Shown piece after piece: positions 18,055 to 26,528 of a DNA stretch of 64,000 nt (position 1 is the stretch's first letter; every line of letters starts with the position of its first letter). The translations under genes were made by a program, and so were the position numbers. The notes beneath the pieces were generated by a model that saw nothing but the letters and a program-made list of their open reading frames with translations, made no database searches and was not told the DNA's origin. This DNA is from AE-B3B sp964543295 (GTDB taxonomy: Bacteria > Aerophobota > Aerophobia > Aerophobales > AE-B3A). Location of the stretch: positions 62,001 to 126,000 of the forward strand of contig CAZIXA010000002.1 in the NCBI GenBank assembly GCA_964543295.1, given 5' to 3'.

Positions 18055-18062
18055 AATATGGG

Positions 18063-18176
18063 AAAGGGGGACGTGATTATTTTTTGAGATATATTAAGTC
18101 GTCTATGAGGTAGCAGGCAAACTGCAAAGAAAATTGTGAGCCGGAATTTCGTAAAAAATAATCACGTCCCCTTTTC
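18063..18176. mobile_element. Non-autonomous element with RAYT-type inverted ends
   Basis: AAAGGGGGACGTGATTATTT at the left (from 18063) faces AAAATAATCACGTCCCCTTT at the right (to about 18175), enclosing ~70 bp with no gene. The ends match those of the RAYT element at 12142-12920, so this is probably a MITE-like unit mobilised in trans. It lies between the accessory region and the polysaccharide locus. Confidence 0.7.
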
Positions 18177-18273
18177 CTGGTAGAAACTCCGATGTGAATG
18201 GTTTTGGTGCGCATGGTCTGAAAACTACAGATGGGCAGGGTCGCTGCAAGGATAGCCCAAGCAGCAAAGATTC

Positions 18274-18296
18274 AAAAATCAAGACCTGACCCTTTT
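18274..18296. repeat. Second RAYT-like end type (solo)
   Basis: AAAAATCAAGACCTGACCCT followed by TTT has the same build (A/T-run, short GC-rich core, T-run) as the ends above but a different core. It may be a solo end of another RAYT family; only one copy is seen here. Confidence 0.35.
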
Positions 18297-18343
18297 GAGT
18301 GCTCTCAACCAAGGACGCTCAGACTCAGCACGGTCTTTGTTTC

Positions 18344-18372
18344 TTGACTTTCTTTGGAAAAGTTGTTATAGT
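18344..18372 (+). promoter_or_regulatory. Strong sigma-70-type promoter opening the polysaccharide locus
   Basis: TTGACT (18344-18349), a 17-bp spacer and TATAGT (18367-18372). Predicted transcription start is near 18380, which gives a ~77-nt leader to the GTG at 18457 and argues against the ATG at 18382 as the start. Confidence 0.6.
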
Positions 18373-18456
18373 TTGGGCTAAATGGATAGTTATGCTTTAG
18401 GGGTCAAACCGCGGAAGTTAAAAAGGGGAAGGATTTGTCCCGCAGAGGAGAAAGCA

Positions 18457-19596
18457 GTGAAGATTCCCTTGCTCGATTTGAAATCTCAGTACAAGACAAT
18501 CGAAGGAGAAGTTAATAGAGTGGTAGAAGAGGTTTTGGAAAGTGGACATTATATCCTGGGTCAAAATGTGAAAGCCCTGGAAGAGGAAATTGCTGACTAT
18601 TGCGAAGTTAAGTATGCCATAGGAGTTGCCTCGGGCACAGATGCCTTAAGGCTGAGCTTATTGAGCTTGGGAGTGGGTGAAGGAGATGAGGTGATAGTTA
18701 CTCCTTTTACTTTTATTGCCACTGCTGAGGTGATTACTCAGGTAGGTGCCAGACCCACCTTCGTTGATATTGAGGAAAAAAGTTTTAATCTGGATCCCGC
18801 CAAGATAGAAAAGGCCCTAACCCATAGGACCAAAGCCATAATTCCGGTTCATCTTTATGGGCAGGCCGTAGATATGCGCAAGATAATGCACACAGCAAAA
18901 GAACACAGTTTGAAAGTAATCGAAGACGTTGCTCAGGCCTTTGGAACAGAGTATCGTGGATGGGCTGGCCACCCAAAAAAGTTGGGCTCCATGGGAGATG
19001 TAGGGTGTCTTAGTTTCTTTCCGACCAAGAATCTGGGAGGATACGGTGATGGAGGAATGGTTCTGACCAATGACCATGAGGTAGCTAGAAGGATAAAAAT
19101 GCTCAGAGTTCATGGTCTAGACTCAAACTGTGGTCATTCTCTACTGGGATATAATAGTCGGTTGGATGAACTGCAAGCGGCAATTCTTAGAGTGAAGCTA
19201 AGATGGGTAGATGAATGGACAAGGATGCGTCGTCAAAATGCATCTCTTTATAATAAGCTGTTCTCTTCTTCTACAGTTCCGGTGAGAATTCCCTTTCAGG
19301 CTCCCTATGCCAGACATAGTTTCTGTGTTTACACTATTCGGATACCCAAAAGAGACAGGTTAAAGGATTACTTGAAGAAAAAAGGGATTGAAACCAAGAT
19401 TTATTATCCTCTTCCCCTGCATCTTCAGAAGGTTTATAGGGATCTCGGCTACGATGATCTTGATCTCCCGATAGCGGAAAGAGTCTCTAAAGAAGTTCTC
19501 TCCCTACCGATATATCCAGAGCTACGCGAAGCGCAGATTGAGTTTGTGGTAAAAGAGATTAAAAATTTTTTTCATAATATTCAATTTGGCCATTGA
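18457..19596 (+). CDS. DegT/DnrJ/EryC1/StrS-family sugar aminotransferase
   Basis: PLP-dependent aminotransferase expected to make an amino sugar nucleotide for the surface polysaccharide. The fold-type I signatures are clear: ASGTDALRLSL, TPFTFIATAE, IIPVHLYGQ, EDVAQAFG, and the PLP lysine in FFPTKNLGGYGDGGM. The C-terminal YPLPLHLQ and LSLPIYPEL are standard for the family. GTG 18457 (VKIPLLDL) has GAGGAG (18446-18451) upstream and fits the mapped promoter; ATG 18382 would add a non-conserved 25-residue tail. It is the first gene of the long + strand locus and is followed by the epimerase at 19613. The nucleotide-sugar substrate is not identifiable. Confidence 0.9.
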   Translation: MKIPLLDLKSQYKTIEGEVNRVVEEVLESGHYILGQNVKALEEEIADYCEVKYAIGVASGTDALRLSLLSLGVGEGDEVIVTPFTFIATAEVITQVGARPTFVDIEEKSFNLDPAKIEKALTHRTKAIIPVHLYGQAVDMRKIMHTAKEHSLKVIEDVAQAFGTEYRGWAGHPKKLGSMGDVGCLSFFPTKNLGGYGDGGMVLTNDHEVARRIKMLRVHGLDSNCGHSLLGYNSRLDELQAAILRVKLRWVDEWTRMRRQNASLYNKLFSSSTVPVRIPFQAPYARHSFCVYTIRIPKRDRLKDYLKKKGIETKIYYPLPLHLQKVYRDLGYDDLDLPIAERVSKEVLSLPIYPELREAQIEFVVKEIKNFFHNIQFGH

Positions 19597-19612
19597 CCTC
19601 AGGAGAAAGGAC

Positions 19613-20560
19613 GTGGCAAGCTACCTGATAACCGGGGGAGCAGGTTTTATCGGATCACATCTGGTGGGAAGGCTATTAAAAGAGGATGAGGAGGTAATAG
19701 CTATTGATAATTTTGATGATTACTATGATCCCAAAATAAAGAGAAGCAATATCAAAGAATATTTGGGTAACAGGAATTTTGAGTTAAGGGAAGTGGACCT
19801 GCGGGATCCGCAAGAGTTAAGAAGAGTTTTTCAATCCGATAAAATTGCTCAAGTTATCCATTTAGCGGCCAGGGCTGGAGTTAGACCCTCTTTAAGGAAT
19901 CCTCTTTTGTATGAGGAAGTAAACATCAAGGGCACCTTGAATTTGTTAGAAATATGCAAGGATTATCCCGTGGAAAATTTTATTTTTGCTTCCTCTTCTT
20001 CGGTCTATGGCACCGCCAGCACTCCCTTTGTGGAAGATGAGAACCTTAACAAACCTACCTCCTTTTATGCAGCTACCAAGCAGGCTGGAGAGCTCATTTG
20101 CCATACCTATCATCATCTCTACAGTATTCCCACCACTTGCTTGAGACTGTTCACTGTTTATGGTCCCCGACAGAGACCGGAGATGGCCATACATAAATTT
20201 ACCAGGCTGATCGATGAAGGCGGGGAAATAACTATTTTTGGTAATGGGCATTCAAAAAGGGATTATACCTATATTTCGGACATTATTGATGGAATTATGA
20301 GAGTACTGCACAAAAAATTCGACTATGAGGTATTCAATCTAGGCAGATCACAACCAATCGAGTTGAGAGAACTCGTGGCATTAATTGAGTCGGGTCTGGG
20401 AAAGAAAGCCAGAATAGGACATCTTCCTGACCAGCCAGGCGATCTTCCCATCACTTTTGCTGATCTCACTAAATCGAGGAAGGTATTGGGTTATAATCCC
20501 AGGATAGGAATAGAAGAGGGTATTAGAAGATTTATCGAATGGCACCGGAATAAACCTTAA
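19613..20560 (+). CDS. UDP-glucuronate 4-epimerase-like NAD-dependent epimerase
   Basis: Short-chain dehydrogenase/epimerase, probably interconverting UDP-GlcA and UDP-GalA. It has the N-terminal GGAGFIGSHL nucleotide loop, the DNFDDYYDPKIK segment typical of glucuronate epimerases, SSSSVYG, the catalytic YAATK pair and FTVYGPRQRPEMA. About 315 aa. GTG 19613 is chosen because AGGAG (19601-19605) lies 7 bp upstream. The gene starts 17 bp after the aminotransferase stop. Ugd directly downstream would provide its UDP-GlcA substrate. Confidence 0.85.
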   Translation: MASYLITGGAGFIGSHLVGRLLKEDEEVIAIDNFDDYYDPKIKRSNIKEYLGNRNFELREVDLRDPQELRRVFQSDKIAQVIHLAARAGVRPSLRNPLLYEEVNIKGTLNLLEICKDYPVENFIFASSSSVYGTASTPFVEDENLNKPTSFYAATKQAGELICHTYHHLYSIPTTCLRLFTVYGPRQRPEMAIHKFTRLIDEGGEITIFGNGHSKRDYTYISDIIDGIMRVLHKKFDYEVFNLGRSQPIELRELVALIESGLGKKARIGHLPDQPGDLPITFADLTKSRKVLGYNPRIGIEEGIRRFIEWHRNKP

Positions 20561-20600
20561 TTTTGAGGAAGAACCCCGAGATGTTCTTGAGAGGGTCTCT

Positions 20601-21932
20601 ATGAACATTTCTATCATTGGTATTGGGCATGTAGGATTAGTTACTGGAGCATGTTTTGCAGAGATAGGCAATCAGGTAATCTGTGTGGATAACGATAAGG
20701 AAAAAATTGCTACTCTGAAAAAAGGAAAAATGCCTATCTACGAGCCTCACCTCGGGGAACTAGTTAAAAAAAACGTTAATGAAGAGCAGCTTTTCTTTTC
20801 TACCTCCATTGAGGAAGGTGTATCGAAATCCAGCGTGATCTTCATTGCGGTGGGAACACCTCCTAAGGAAAATGGAGAGGCAGATCTATCTTCGGTGGAG
20901 AAAGTCTGTAGTCAGATTGCCCGAAATATGAAGGATTATAAGTTGGTGGTGGAAAAGAGCACTGTTCCAGTACAAACCGGACAGTGGATAAAACGTCTGT
21001 TTAACCTGCATGATTCTCATCAGGATTTTGACGTTGCCTCAAATCCTGAGTTTTTGCGGGAGGGAAGCGCTATACACGATTTTCTTAATCCGGATAGAAT
21101 TGTCATCGGGGTGGAGAATGAAAGAGCAGCCAACATCCTAAAGGAACTTTACTCCCCTATTATCAAACGTAGTTTTGACTCCTCTTTAAAATCTTCTCTG
21201 GTCAATCACATTCCCCTGCTTATAACCGACCTTCAAAGTGCAGAGCTAATAAAGCATGCCTCCAACTCTTTTCTGGCTGCCAAGATATCCTTCATAAATG
21301 CAGTGGCTGATATCTGCGAGAGAGTAGGAGCTGACGTAGAGAAGGTAGCTCAGGGAATGGGATATGATCCTCGCATTGTCCCGGCCTTTCTTAAAGCTGG
21401 AGTAGGTTTTGGAGGTTTCTGTTTTCCCAAGGATCTGCAGGCGTTTATCCAGATAGCGGGAAAGTTTAATTATGATTTTGCTCTTCTCAAAGAGGTAGAG
21501 AGAATAAACAAAGATAGACCAAGAAGACTGGTGGAGAAAATAGAGGAGGCTTTATGGGTGTTAAAAGATAAAACTATTGGTATTCTTGGTCTTGCCTTTA
21601 AGCCAGACACCGATGATATGAGATTTGCTCCCTCAATTGAAGTGATAAATCTATTGCAAAAAGAGAAAGCAAAAGTAAAAGTCTATGACCCAGTAGCCAT
21701 GGACAAGGCTAAAATGATTTTAAAGGATGTAGAGTACGGTAAAAATCCCTATCTGGTGGCCGAGGGAAGCAATGCCTTAGTCATCGTTACTGAATGGAGT
21801 GAATTTCGAGGTCTTGACCTGGCAAAAATAAAGGGTTTACTGGCCAATCCCATCATCGTAGATGGGAGAAATATCTTCGATCCAGCCAAGATGAAAAAAC
21901 TGGGTTTTGTGTATAAGGCAATGGGAAGATGA
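20601..21932 (+). CDS. ugd: UDP-glucose 6-dehydrogenase
   Basis: Oxidises UDP-glucose to UDP-glucuronate with two NAD+. The N-terminal Rossmann domain (SIIGIGHVGLVTGACFAE), the central VEKSTVPVQTG and NPEFLREGSAIHDF motifs, the catalytic cysteine in GVGFGGFCFPKDL, and the C-terminal GLAFKPDTDDMRFAPS are all present. Length of 443 aa is typical of the TuaD/Ugd group. GAGAGGG precedes the ATG. The last four bases overlap the start of the next gene (ATGA at 21929), coupling it to UDP-xylose synthase, the following step in the pathway. Confidence 0.95.
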   Translation: MNISIIGIGHVGLVTGACFAEIGNQVICVDNDKEKIATLKKGKMPIYEPHLGELVKKNVNEEQLFFSTSIEEGVSKSSVIFIAVGTPPKENGEADLSSVEKVCSQIARNMKDYKLVVEKSTVPVQTGQWIKRLFNLHDSHQDFDVASNPEFLREGSAIHDFLNPDRIVIGVENERAANILKELYSPIIKRSFDSSLKSSLVNHIPLLITDLQSAELIKHASNSFLAAKISFINAVADICERVGADVEKVAQGMGYDPRIVPAFLKAGVGFGGFCFPKDLQAFIQIAGKFNYDFALLKEVERINKDRPRRLVEKIEEALWVLKDKTIGILGLAFKPDTDDMRFAPSIEVINLLQKEKAKVKVYDPVAMDKAKMILKDVEYGKNPYLVAEGSNALVIVTEWSEFRGLDLAKIKGLLANPIIVDGRNIFDPAKMKKLGFVYKAMGR

Positions 21933-22858
21933 GAATATTAATAACCGGGGGAGCAGGTTTTCTTGGTTCACATTTATGTGACTATTTGCTGGCTAAAGGT
22001 CATGAGGTGATAGCTCTGGATAATCTTATTACTGGAAAGGTCGTCAATATCGTTCATCTAGCTGGAAATGAGCATTTCCAATTCATCAAGCAGGATGTGA
22101 CCGAATATCTTTATCTTAAGGGGAAAATAGACTATATCCTTCATTTTGCTTCCCCAGCCAGCCCTGTTGATTATCAAAAGTATCCTATTCAAACTTTGAA
22201 GGTGGGTTCTTTAGGAACGCACAAAGCTCTGGGCCTGGCCAGAGAGAAAAAAGCAAAATTTTTGCTTGCTTCGACTTCTGAGGTTTATGGGGATCCTCAG
22301 GTAAATCCTCAAAAAGAGGACTACTGGGGAAATGTTAACTCCCTGGGTCCAAGAGGAATGTACGATGAAGCCAAGAGGTTTGCTGAGGCTTTGACTATGG
22401 CCTATCATCGCTATCATAAGATGCATACAAAGATCGCTCGCATATTTAATTCGTATGGACCCAGGATGAGGAAGGATGACGGAAGGGTTGTTCCTACTTT
22501 TATTAATCAGGCCCTAAAAGGAGAACCTCTCACTGTCTTTGGAGATGGCTCTCAGACAAGGAGTTTTTGTTACGTTTCAGATCTGGTAGAAGGGATATAT
22601 AAGCTGATGGTCTCAGAGATAAATGAGCCGGTGAACCTGGGCAGTCCTCATGAGATGAGCATCCTGGATTTTGCTAGATCGGTGCTTGAAATCACTCGCA
22701 GCCAGAGCAAGATAACCTATAAACCTCTGCCAGAGAATGATCCCAGGGTAAGGCGACCGGATATATCCAGAGCAAGGAAATATTTGAAATGGCAGCCAAA
22801 AGTCGAGTTAAGAGAGGGATTGAAGGAAACTTTAGCCTGGTTTGAAAAAGAGACCTAG
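21929..22858 (+). CDS. uxs: UDP-glucuronate decarboxylase (UDP-xylose synthase)
   Basis: Converts UDP-GlcA to UDP-xylose. The 309-aa protein has GGAGFLGSHLCD, FASPASPVDY (typical of this family), the LGPRGMYDEAKR segment with the Y-x-x-x-K pair, and RIFNSYGPRMR-x-DDGRVV, which together separate it from other epimerases. It shares an ATGA overlap with ugd, so both are probably made in balance. The cluster thus can supply UDP-GlcA, UDP-GalA and UDP-Xyl. Confidence 0.93.
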   Translation: MRILITGGAGFLGSHLCDYLLAKGHEVIALDNLITGKVVNIVHLAGNEHFQFIKQDVTEYLYLKGKIDYILHFASPASPVDYQKYPIQTLKVGSLGTHKALGLAREKKAKFLLASTSEVYGDPQVNPQKEDYWGNVNSLGPRGMYDEAKRFAEALTMAYHRYHKMHTKIARIFNSYGPRMRKDDGRVVPTFINQALKGEPLTVFGDGSQTRSFCYVSDLVEGIYKLMVSEINEPVNLGSPHEMSILDFARSVLEITRSQSKITYKPLPENDPRVRRPDISRARKYLKWQPKVELREGLKETLAWFEKET

Positions 22859-22896
22859 CTGGTTTGGATTACGTTTCAAAAACGGGGGAAATTTCG

Positions 22897-23058
22897 ATGC
22901 TTGATAAGGAGTTACTTAAAATTCTGGCCTGTCCTATCTGTAAAAGCGGGGTCAAACTTGAGGGTAATAAAATTATCTGCAGCAAGTGTAAAAAATACTA
23001 TCCCATCAGGGATGGTATTCCGGTCATGCTGATAGACGAGGCAAAGGATTTAGAATAA
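22897..23058 (+). CDS. Trm112-like zinc-ribbon small protein
   Basis: A 53-aa protein with two C-x2-C pairs (ACPICK and CSKCKKYYPI), the hallmark of the Trm112/YcaR family, and the terminal DGIPVML motif. Family members activate partner methyltransferases. ATG 22897 with GGGGAA upstream is preferred to an upstream TTG at 22864. Its position inside a nucleotide-sugar operon, 38 bp after uxs, is common in polysaccharide loci. The methyltransferases at 40076 and 42480 are possible partners, but this is speculative. Confidence 0.8.
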   Translation: MLDKELLKILACPICKSGVKLEGNKIICSKCKKYYPIRDGIPVMLIDEAKDLE

Positions 23059-23125
23059 GAGGTTAATGATCTACTTTAAGAGAGGACGGGAATTTGCGCT
23101 GTATCGGGGCTGAAAGAGGGTCAAG

Positions 23126-23575
23126 GTGGAAGATAGAGCAGTAGAGGAAATAAAACGGCACTTCGATGTGGTAGCGGAAAGCTTAAAAGATGAGATTAAG
23201 CTAATAGCAGAAGGACATGTCCTTCTGAACAAAACAATAGGCGATCTTCGAGAAGATATAGATGAGCTTCGAAAAGAAAATGCACAAGAGCATGCTATCC
23301 TCAACAGGAGAATAGATGATCTCCGTAAAGAGAATGCGGAAGAACATGCTCTCCTCAACAGGAGAATAGATGATCTCCGTAAAGAGAATGCGGAAGAACA
23401 TGCTATGCTGAACCAGAGAATAGACGATCTTCGTAGAGAGAATGCAGAGGAACATCGAGAGATCCTATCAGCCATAAAGTTTTCCTACGCTGAGCTGGAC
23501 CACCGCATCGTAGCTCTAGAGGACAAATTCGCTGACATTGAGAAACGTATAACTCGTCTAGAAAGTCTTCGTTAG
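23126..23575 (+). CDS. Coiled-coil protein with 18-residue repeats
   Basis: A 149-aa, very charged, wholly helical protein, predicted to be one long coiled coil. It contains three near-identical 18-residue units of the form RKENAEEHALLNRRIDDL (residues ~49-102) plus a partial fourth. Hydrophobic residues follow an i, i+3/4, i+7 pattern, and the C-terminal part (LDHRIVALEDKFADIEKRI) is a conventional heptad coil. No membrane segment or signal. GTG 23126 follows a GAAAGAGGG-like ribosome site. I do not recognise a function; the repeat count may vary among strains by slippage of the 54-bp DNA unit. Confidence 0.75.
   Translation: MEDRAVEEIKRHFDVVAESLKDEIKLIAEGHVLLNKTIGDLREDIDELRKENAQEHAILNRRIDDLRKENAEEHALLNRRIDDLRKENAEEHAMLNQRIDDLRRENAEEHREILSAIKFSYAELDHRIVALEDKFADIEKRITRLESLR
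23270..23461 (+). repeat. 54-bp tandem repeat within the coiled-coil gene
   Basis: Three full 54-bp units and a partial fourth, each encoding 18 residues. Units two and three are nearly identical at the DNA level, pointing to recent expansion. A length that is a multiple of three allows the copy number to change without loss of frame. Confidence 0.75.
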
Positions 23576-23653
23576 GATCTTAGAATTGTGGATTGCAGAC
23601 TTGATTTTTTGCGTTTTTGACCTAGGACTTAGGACTAACTTGGGGTGAGTAAA

Positions 23654-24718
23654 ATGAAGGCTTTGATCTTAAGTGGAGGAGCAGGTACTCGTCTTCGGCC
23701 CATTACCCATACCGCAGCCAAACAGCTTATTCCTGTGGCCAACAAACCCATACTTTTTTATGGAATTGAGGCAATTAAAGAAGCAGGTATTAGTGATGTA
23801 GGAGTTGTCACCGGAGATACTCATGAGGAGATAAAGGAAGCAGTGGGAGGAGGGGAAAAGTGGGGGATTAAGGTTACCTACATTCGACAACCGTCTCCCT
23901 TAGGTTTAGCTCATGCGGTAAAGGAATCGAGAGATTTCTTGCAGGATGAGCCCTTTGTGATGTACCTGGGAGATAACATAGTAAAACAGGGAATAAACTC
24001 TTTAGTAAAAGAATTCCGAGAAAAAAAACCTAATTCCCAGATTCTTCTCGCTCATGTCAATAATCCCCGGCAATTTGGGGTAGCAGAGCTTAAAGGTGAT
24101 AAAGTGGTGAGGTTAGTGGAAAAGCCTAAAGAGCCAAAGAGTGACCTGGCTTTAGTAGGCGTGTATATGTTTGATCACCATGTGTTTGAGGCAGTAGACA
24201 ATATCAAGCCATCCTGGAGGAATGAGCTAGAAATTACCGATGCTATACAGTACCTAATTGAGCATGGTTATCTAGTTCATTCTCATATCATTAACGGCTG
24301 GTGGAAAGATACCGGCAAACGTGAGGATTTACTGGAGGCTAACAGGATAATGCTGGACGATGTTAAAACAGAGATAAAAGGAGAAGTGAGTGAAGATTCC
24401 AGGATTTATGGAAGGGTAAAGATAGATTCTGGAGTCCAGGTAATTAAGAGTGTAATCCGAGGGCCAGCCATAATCGGTAGAGGGTGTAGGTTAATAAAGT
24501 CCTACATTGGTCCTTTTACCTCTGTCTATTATAATACTTTAATTGAAGAATCCGAGATAGAACACAGTATTGTTATGGAGGAATGTAAAATTACTGGCTT
24601 GAAATCACGCATAGAAGACAGCCTCATCGGAAAAAATGTAGTTATCAGTAAGTCAACCGCCAAGCCCCAGGCTTATCGATTTATGCTGGGCGACAGTAGT
24701 GAAGTGGGGACAATTTAG
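23654..24718 (+). CDS. rmlA: Glucose-1-phosphate thymidylyltransferase, long form
   Basis: Makes dTDP-glucose from glucose-1-phosphate and dTTP, the first step to dTDP-deoxysugars. The nucleotidyltransferase loop LSGGAGTRLRPIT, the FVMYLGDNI metal-binding segment, EKPKEPKSDLALVGVY and GWWKDTGK are present. A C-terminal left-handed beta-helix (~residues 245-350) places it in the ~355-aa long group rather than the ~290-aa RfbA group. ATG 23654 is preferred over GTG 23645, which lies within the likely GGGGTG ribosome site. It begins an rmlA-rmlB-(rmlD)-rmlC set. Confidence 0.92.
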   Translation: MKALILSGGAGTRLRPITHTAAKQLIPVANKPILFYGIEAIKEAGISDVGVVTGDTHEEIKEAVGGGEKWGIKVTYIRQPSPLGLAHAVKESRDFLQDEPFVMYLGDNIVKQGINSLVKEFREKKPNSQILLAHVNNPRQFGVAELKGDKVVRLVEKPKEPKSDLALVGVYMFDHHVFEAVDNIKPSWRNELEITDAIQYLIEHGYLVHSHIINGWWKDTGKREDLLEANRIMLDDVKTEIKGEVSEDSRIYGRVKIDSGVQVIKSVIRGPAIIGRGCRLIKSYIGPFTSVYYNTLIEESEIEHSIVMEECKITGLKSRIEDSLIGKNVVISKSTAKPQAYRFMLGDSSEVGTI

Positions 24719-24735
24719 ACAAGAGGAGCAATAGG

Positions 24736-25857
24736 TTGAGACTGCTTGTTACCGGTGGAGCTGGCTTTATCGGGAGTAATTTTGTAAGACACACACTCAA
24801 AAAATATCCTGACTATGAAATTGTCGTTCTTGACAAACTCACCTATGCCGGGGATCTTGATAATTTAAAGGAGTTTCTGAATCCAGACAATTTATATTTA
24901 AGAAAAGATTATAAAACCTCATATGCTCATCATCCGATTGAAAGTTTGTGGTCTGGAGTGAAGGCTAGATTCATTGAAAGAAAGCTTTTAGCCGATCGGC
25001 TTCTCTTCATTCAGGGAGATATCTGCGATTCTCAATTAGTAGAACGAATAATGCCTGATGCGGATGTGGTAGTGAATTTTGCCGCCCAAAGCCACGTGGA
25101 CCGTTCCATACTGGAAGCGGGTAGCTTCGTTACCACTGATGTCTATGGTACCTATGTTCTCCTCGAGGCCGCCAGAAGATACAAAAAAAATAGATTCATT
25201 CAAATTGGCACCGATGAGGCATACGGAAGCATTGAGAAAGGCTCATTCAAAGAGACAGATCCTTTAAATCCGTCCAGTCCCTATGCAGCAAGTAAGGCGG
25301 CTGCTGATCTATTAGTAAAATCCTATTATGTGACCTATGATCTCCCAGTGATAATTACCCGTAGTAGCAATAATTTTGGGCCCTATCAGCATCCGGAAAA
25401 ACTAATTCCTTTATTTATTACTAATGCTATCGATAATATGCATCTTCCCTTATATGGAGATGGGATGAATGTCAGGGATTGGCTATATGTTATTGATAAT
25501 TGTTTTGCTATTGACCTGGTGCTTCATAAAGGCAGGCGGGGTGAGATATATAATATTGGCGCAGATAATGAACAAGCCAATATTGAGATAACGAGGATGA
25601 TTTTGAAACTGCTGGGCAAGCCCGAAGACTTGATCAAGTTAGTTCAAGATAGGCCAGGCCATGATCGGCGGTATGCGCTTAACTCTACCAAAATAAAAAA
25701 GCTGGGCTGGAAAACGAGCTATTACTTCGAAGAAGCCATGAAAAGGACTGTTGACTGGTATATGAACAATAAGGACTGGTGGCGGAAAATAAAAGAAAAA
25801 GACAGGGACTATCGAGAATACTATAGAAAGCAATATATTGAGCGGGAAACCATATGA
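24736..25857 (+). CDS. rmlB: dTDP-glucose 4,6-dehydratase
   Basis: Second step of dTDP-rhamnose synthesis. GGAGFIGSNFVRH, LDKLTYAGDLDNL, NFAAQSHVDRSI, the GTDEAYG catalytic segment, YAASKAAADLL (Tyr/Lys pair) and TRSSNNFGPYQHPEK are diagnostic. It starts with TTG at 24736, with GAGGAG (24723-24728) 7 bp upstream. At 373 aa it is slightly longer than usual because of an insertion after residue ~50 (KDYKTSYAHHPIES). The stop overlaps the ATG of the rmlD scar (ATGA, 25854-25857), showing that rmlD once followed in a coupled arrangement. Confidence 0.94.
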   Translation: MRLLVTGGAGFIGSNFVRHTLKKYPDYEIVVLDKLTYAGDLDNLKEFLNPDNLYLRKDYKTSYAHHPIESLWSGVKARFIERKLLADRLLFIQGDICDSQLVERIMPDADVVVNFAAQSHVDRSILEAGSFVTTDVYGTYVLLEAARRYKKNRFIQIGTDEAYGSIEKGSFKETDPLNPSSPYAASKAAADLLVKSYYVTYDLPVIITRSSNNFGPYQHPEKLIPLFITNAIDNMHLPLYGDGMNVRDWLYVIDNCFAIDLVLHKGRRGEIYNIGADNEQANIEITRMILKLLGKPEDLIKLVQDRPGHDRRYALNSTKIKKLGWKTSYYFEEAMKRTVDWYMNNKDWWRKIKEKDRDYREYYRKQYIERETI

Positions 25858-25961
25858 AAATTCTTATTACCGGGATCAGCGGGATGTTGGTGGTAGACTT
25901 TTGGTGTATCTTTCGAAGTAGAGCCCTAAAAGAATATCTACAGGAAAGGAAAGGCTTATGA
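25854..25961 (+). pseudogene. rmlD: rmlD (dTDP-4-dehydrorhamnose reductase) deletion scar
   Basis: A 35-codon frame starts MKILITGISGML, the exact opening of RmlD-type reductases, then passes after ~16 codons into RALKEYLQERKGL, which resembles the family's C-terminal helix. About 250 internal codons are missing. Both gene borders are untouched: its ATG overlaps the rmlB stop (25854-25857) and its TGA overlaps the rmlC start (25958-25961). The simplest reading is an in-frame internal deletion of a complete, coupled rmlD. A miscollapsed assembly is the alternative. Confidence 0.75.
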
Positions 25962-26413
25962 TTGAAGGGGTTAGGTTAAAAGAGCTTAAGTCCATTCCCG
26001 ATGAAAGGGGCCGGGTGATGGAAATATTAAGAGCTGATGATGAGGGGTTTGAAAGATTTGGCCAGGTATATATGACCACTGCTTACCCGGGAGTAGTAAA
26101 GGCCTGGCATTACCATAAACTCCAGACCGATAATATGGCTGTAATAAAGGGAATGATGAAGGTTGTTCTCTACGATGGACGGAAGGATTCGCCGACTAAT
26201 GGCGAGGTAAACGAGTTTTTCTTGGGGGAACACAGTTTTAAACTCATCCAAATACCCAAAATGGTCTATCACGGCTTTAAGTGCATAGGTCAGGAAGAAG
26301 CTATTGTGATAAACATCCCCACCCAGCCTTATGATTATAAACATCCTGATGAGTACCGGCTGGACCCTTATGAAAATAAGATACCCTATGATTGGAGGTT
26401 AAAAGAGGGGTAG
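25958..26413 (+). CDS. rmlC: RmlC-like dTDP-4-dehydrorhamnose 3,5-epimerase family protein
   Basis: Cupin-fold sugar epimerase. It has the DERGRVMEILR entry strand, AWHYHKLQTDNM with the paired histidines H51/H53, GMMKVVLYDGRKDSPT and PKMVYHGFKCIG, followed by a PYDYKHPDEYRLDP tail. At 151 aa it is shorter than E. coli RmlC (~185 aa), matching the compact branch found in archaea and candidate phyla, where the exact product (3,5- or 3-epimerisation) is less certain. It is coupled by ATGA to the rmlD scar. The start has no separate strong ribosome site, as expected for translational coupling. Confidence 0.85.
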   Translation: MIEGVRLKELKSIPDERGRVMEILRADDEGFERFGQVYMTTAYPGVVKAWHYHKLQTDNMAVIKGMMKVVLYDGRKDSPTNGEVNEFFLGEHSFKLIQIPKMVYHGFKCIGQEEAIVINIPTQPYDYKHPDEYRLDPYENKIPYDWRLKEG

Positions 26414-26528
26414 GCAATCAAAGGCGAGATATAGACAACGGCCTTAAGAAAGCTATTTCAAAACGTGTGACTTATCAACTTACAAGTAAGAGAAAGAGTC
26501 AGCGGAATCTGAGGAAAGGAGATCGGTA

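Noticed and set aside
23071..23475. Long minus-strand open frames opposite the coiled-coil gene
   Set aside because: They are antisense products of the 54-bp repeats, rich in S, R and L with no family likeness. The + strand coil is the real gene.
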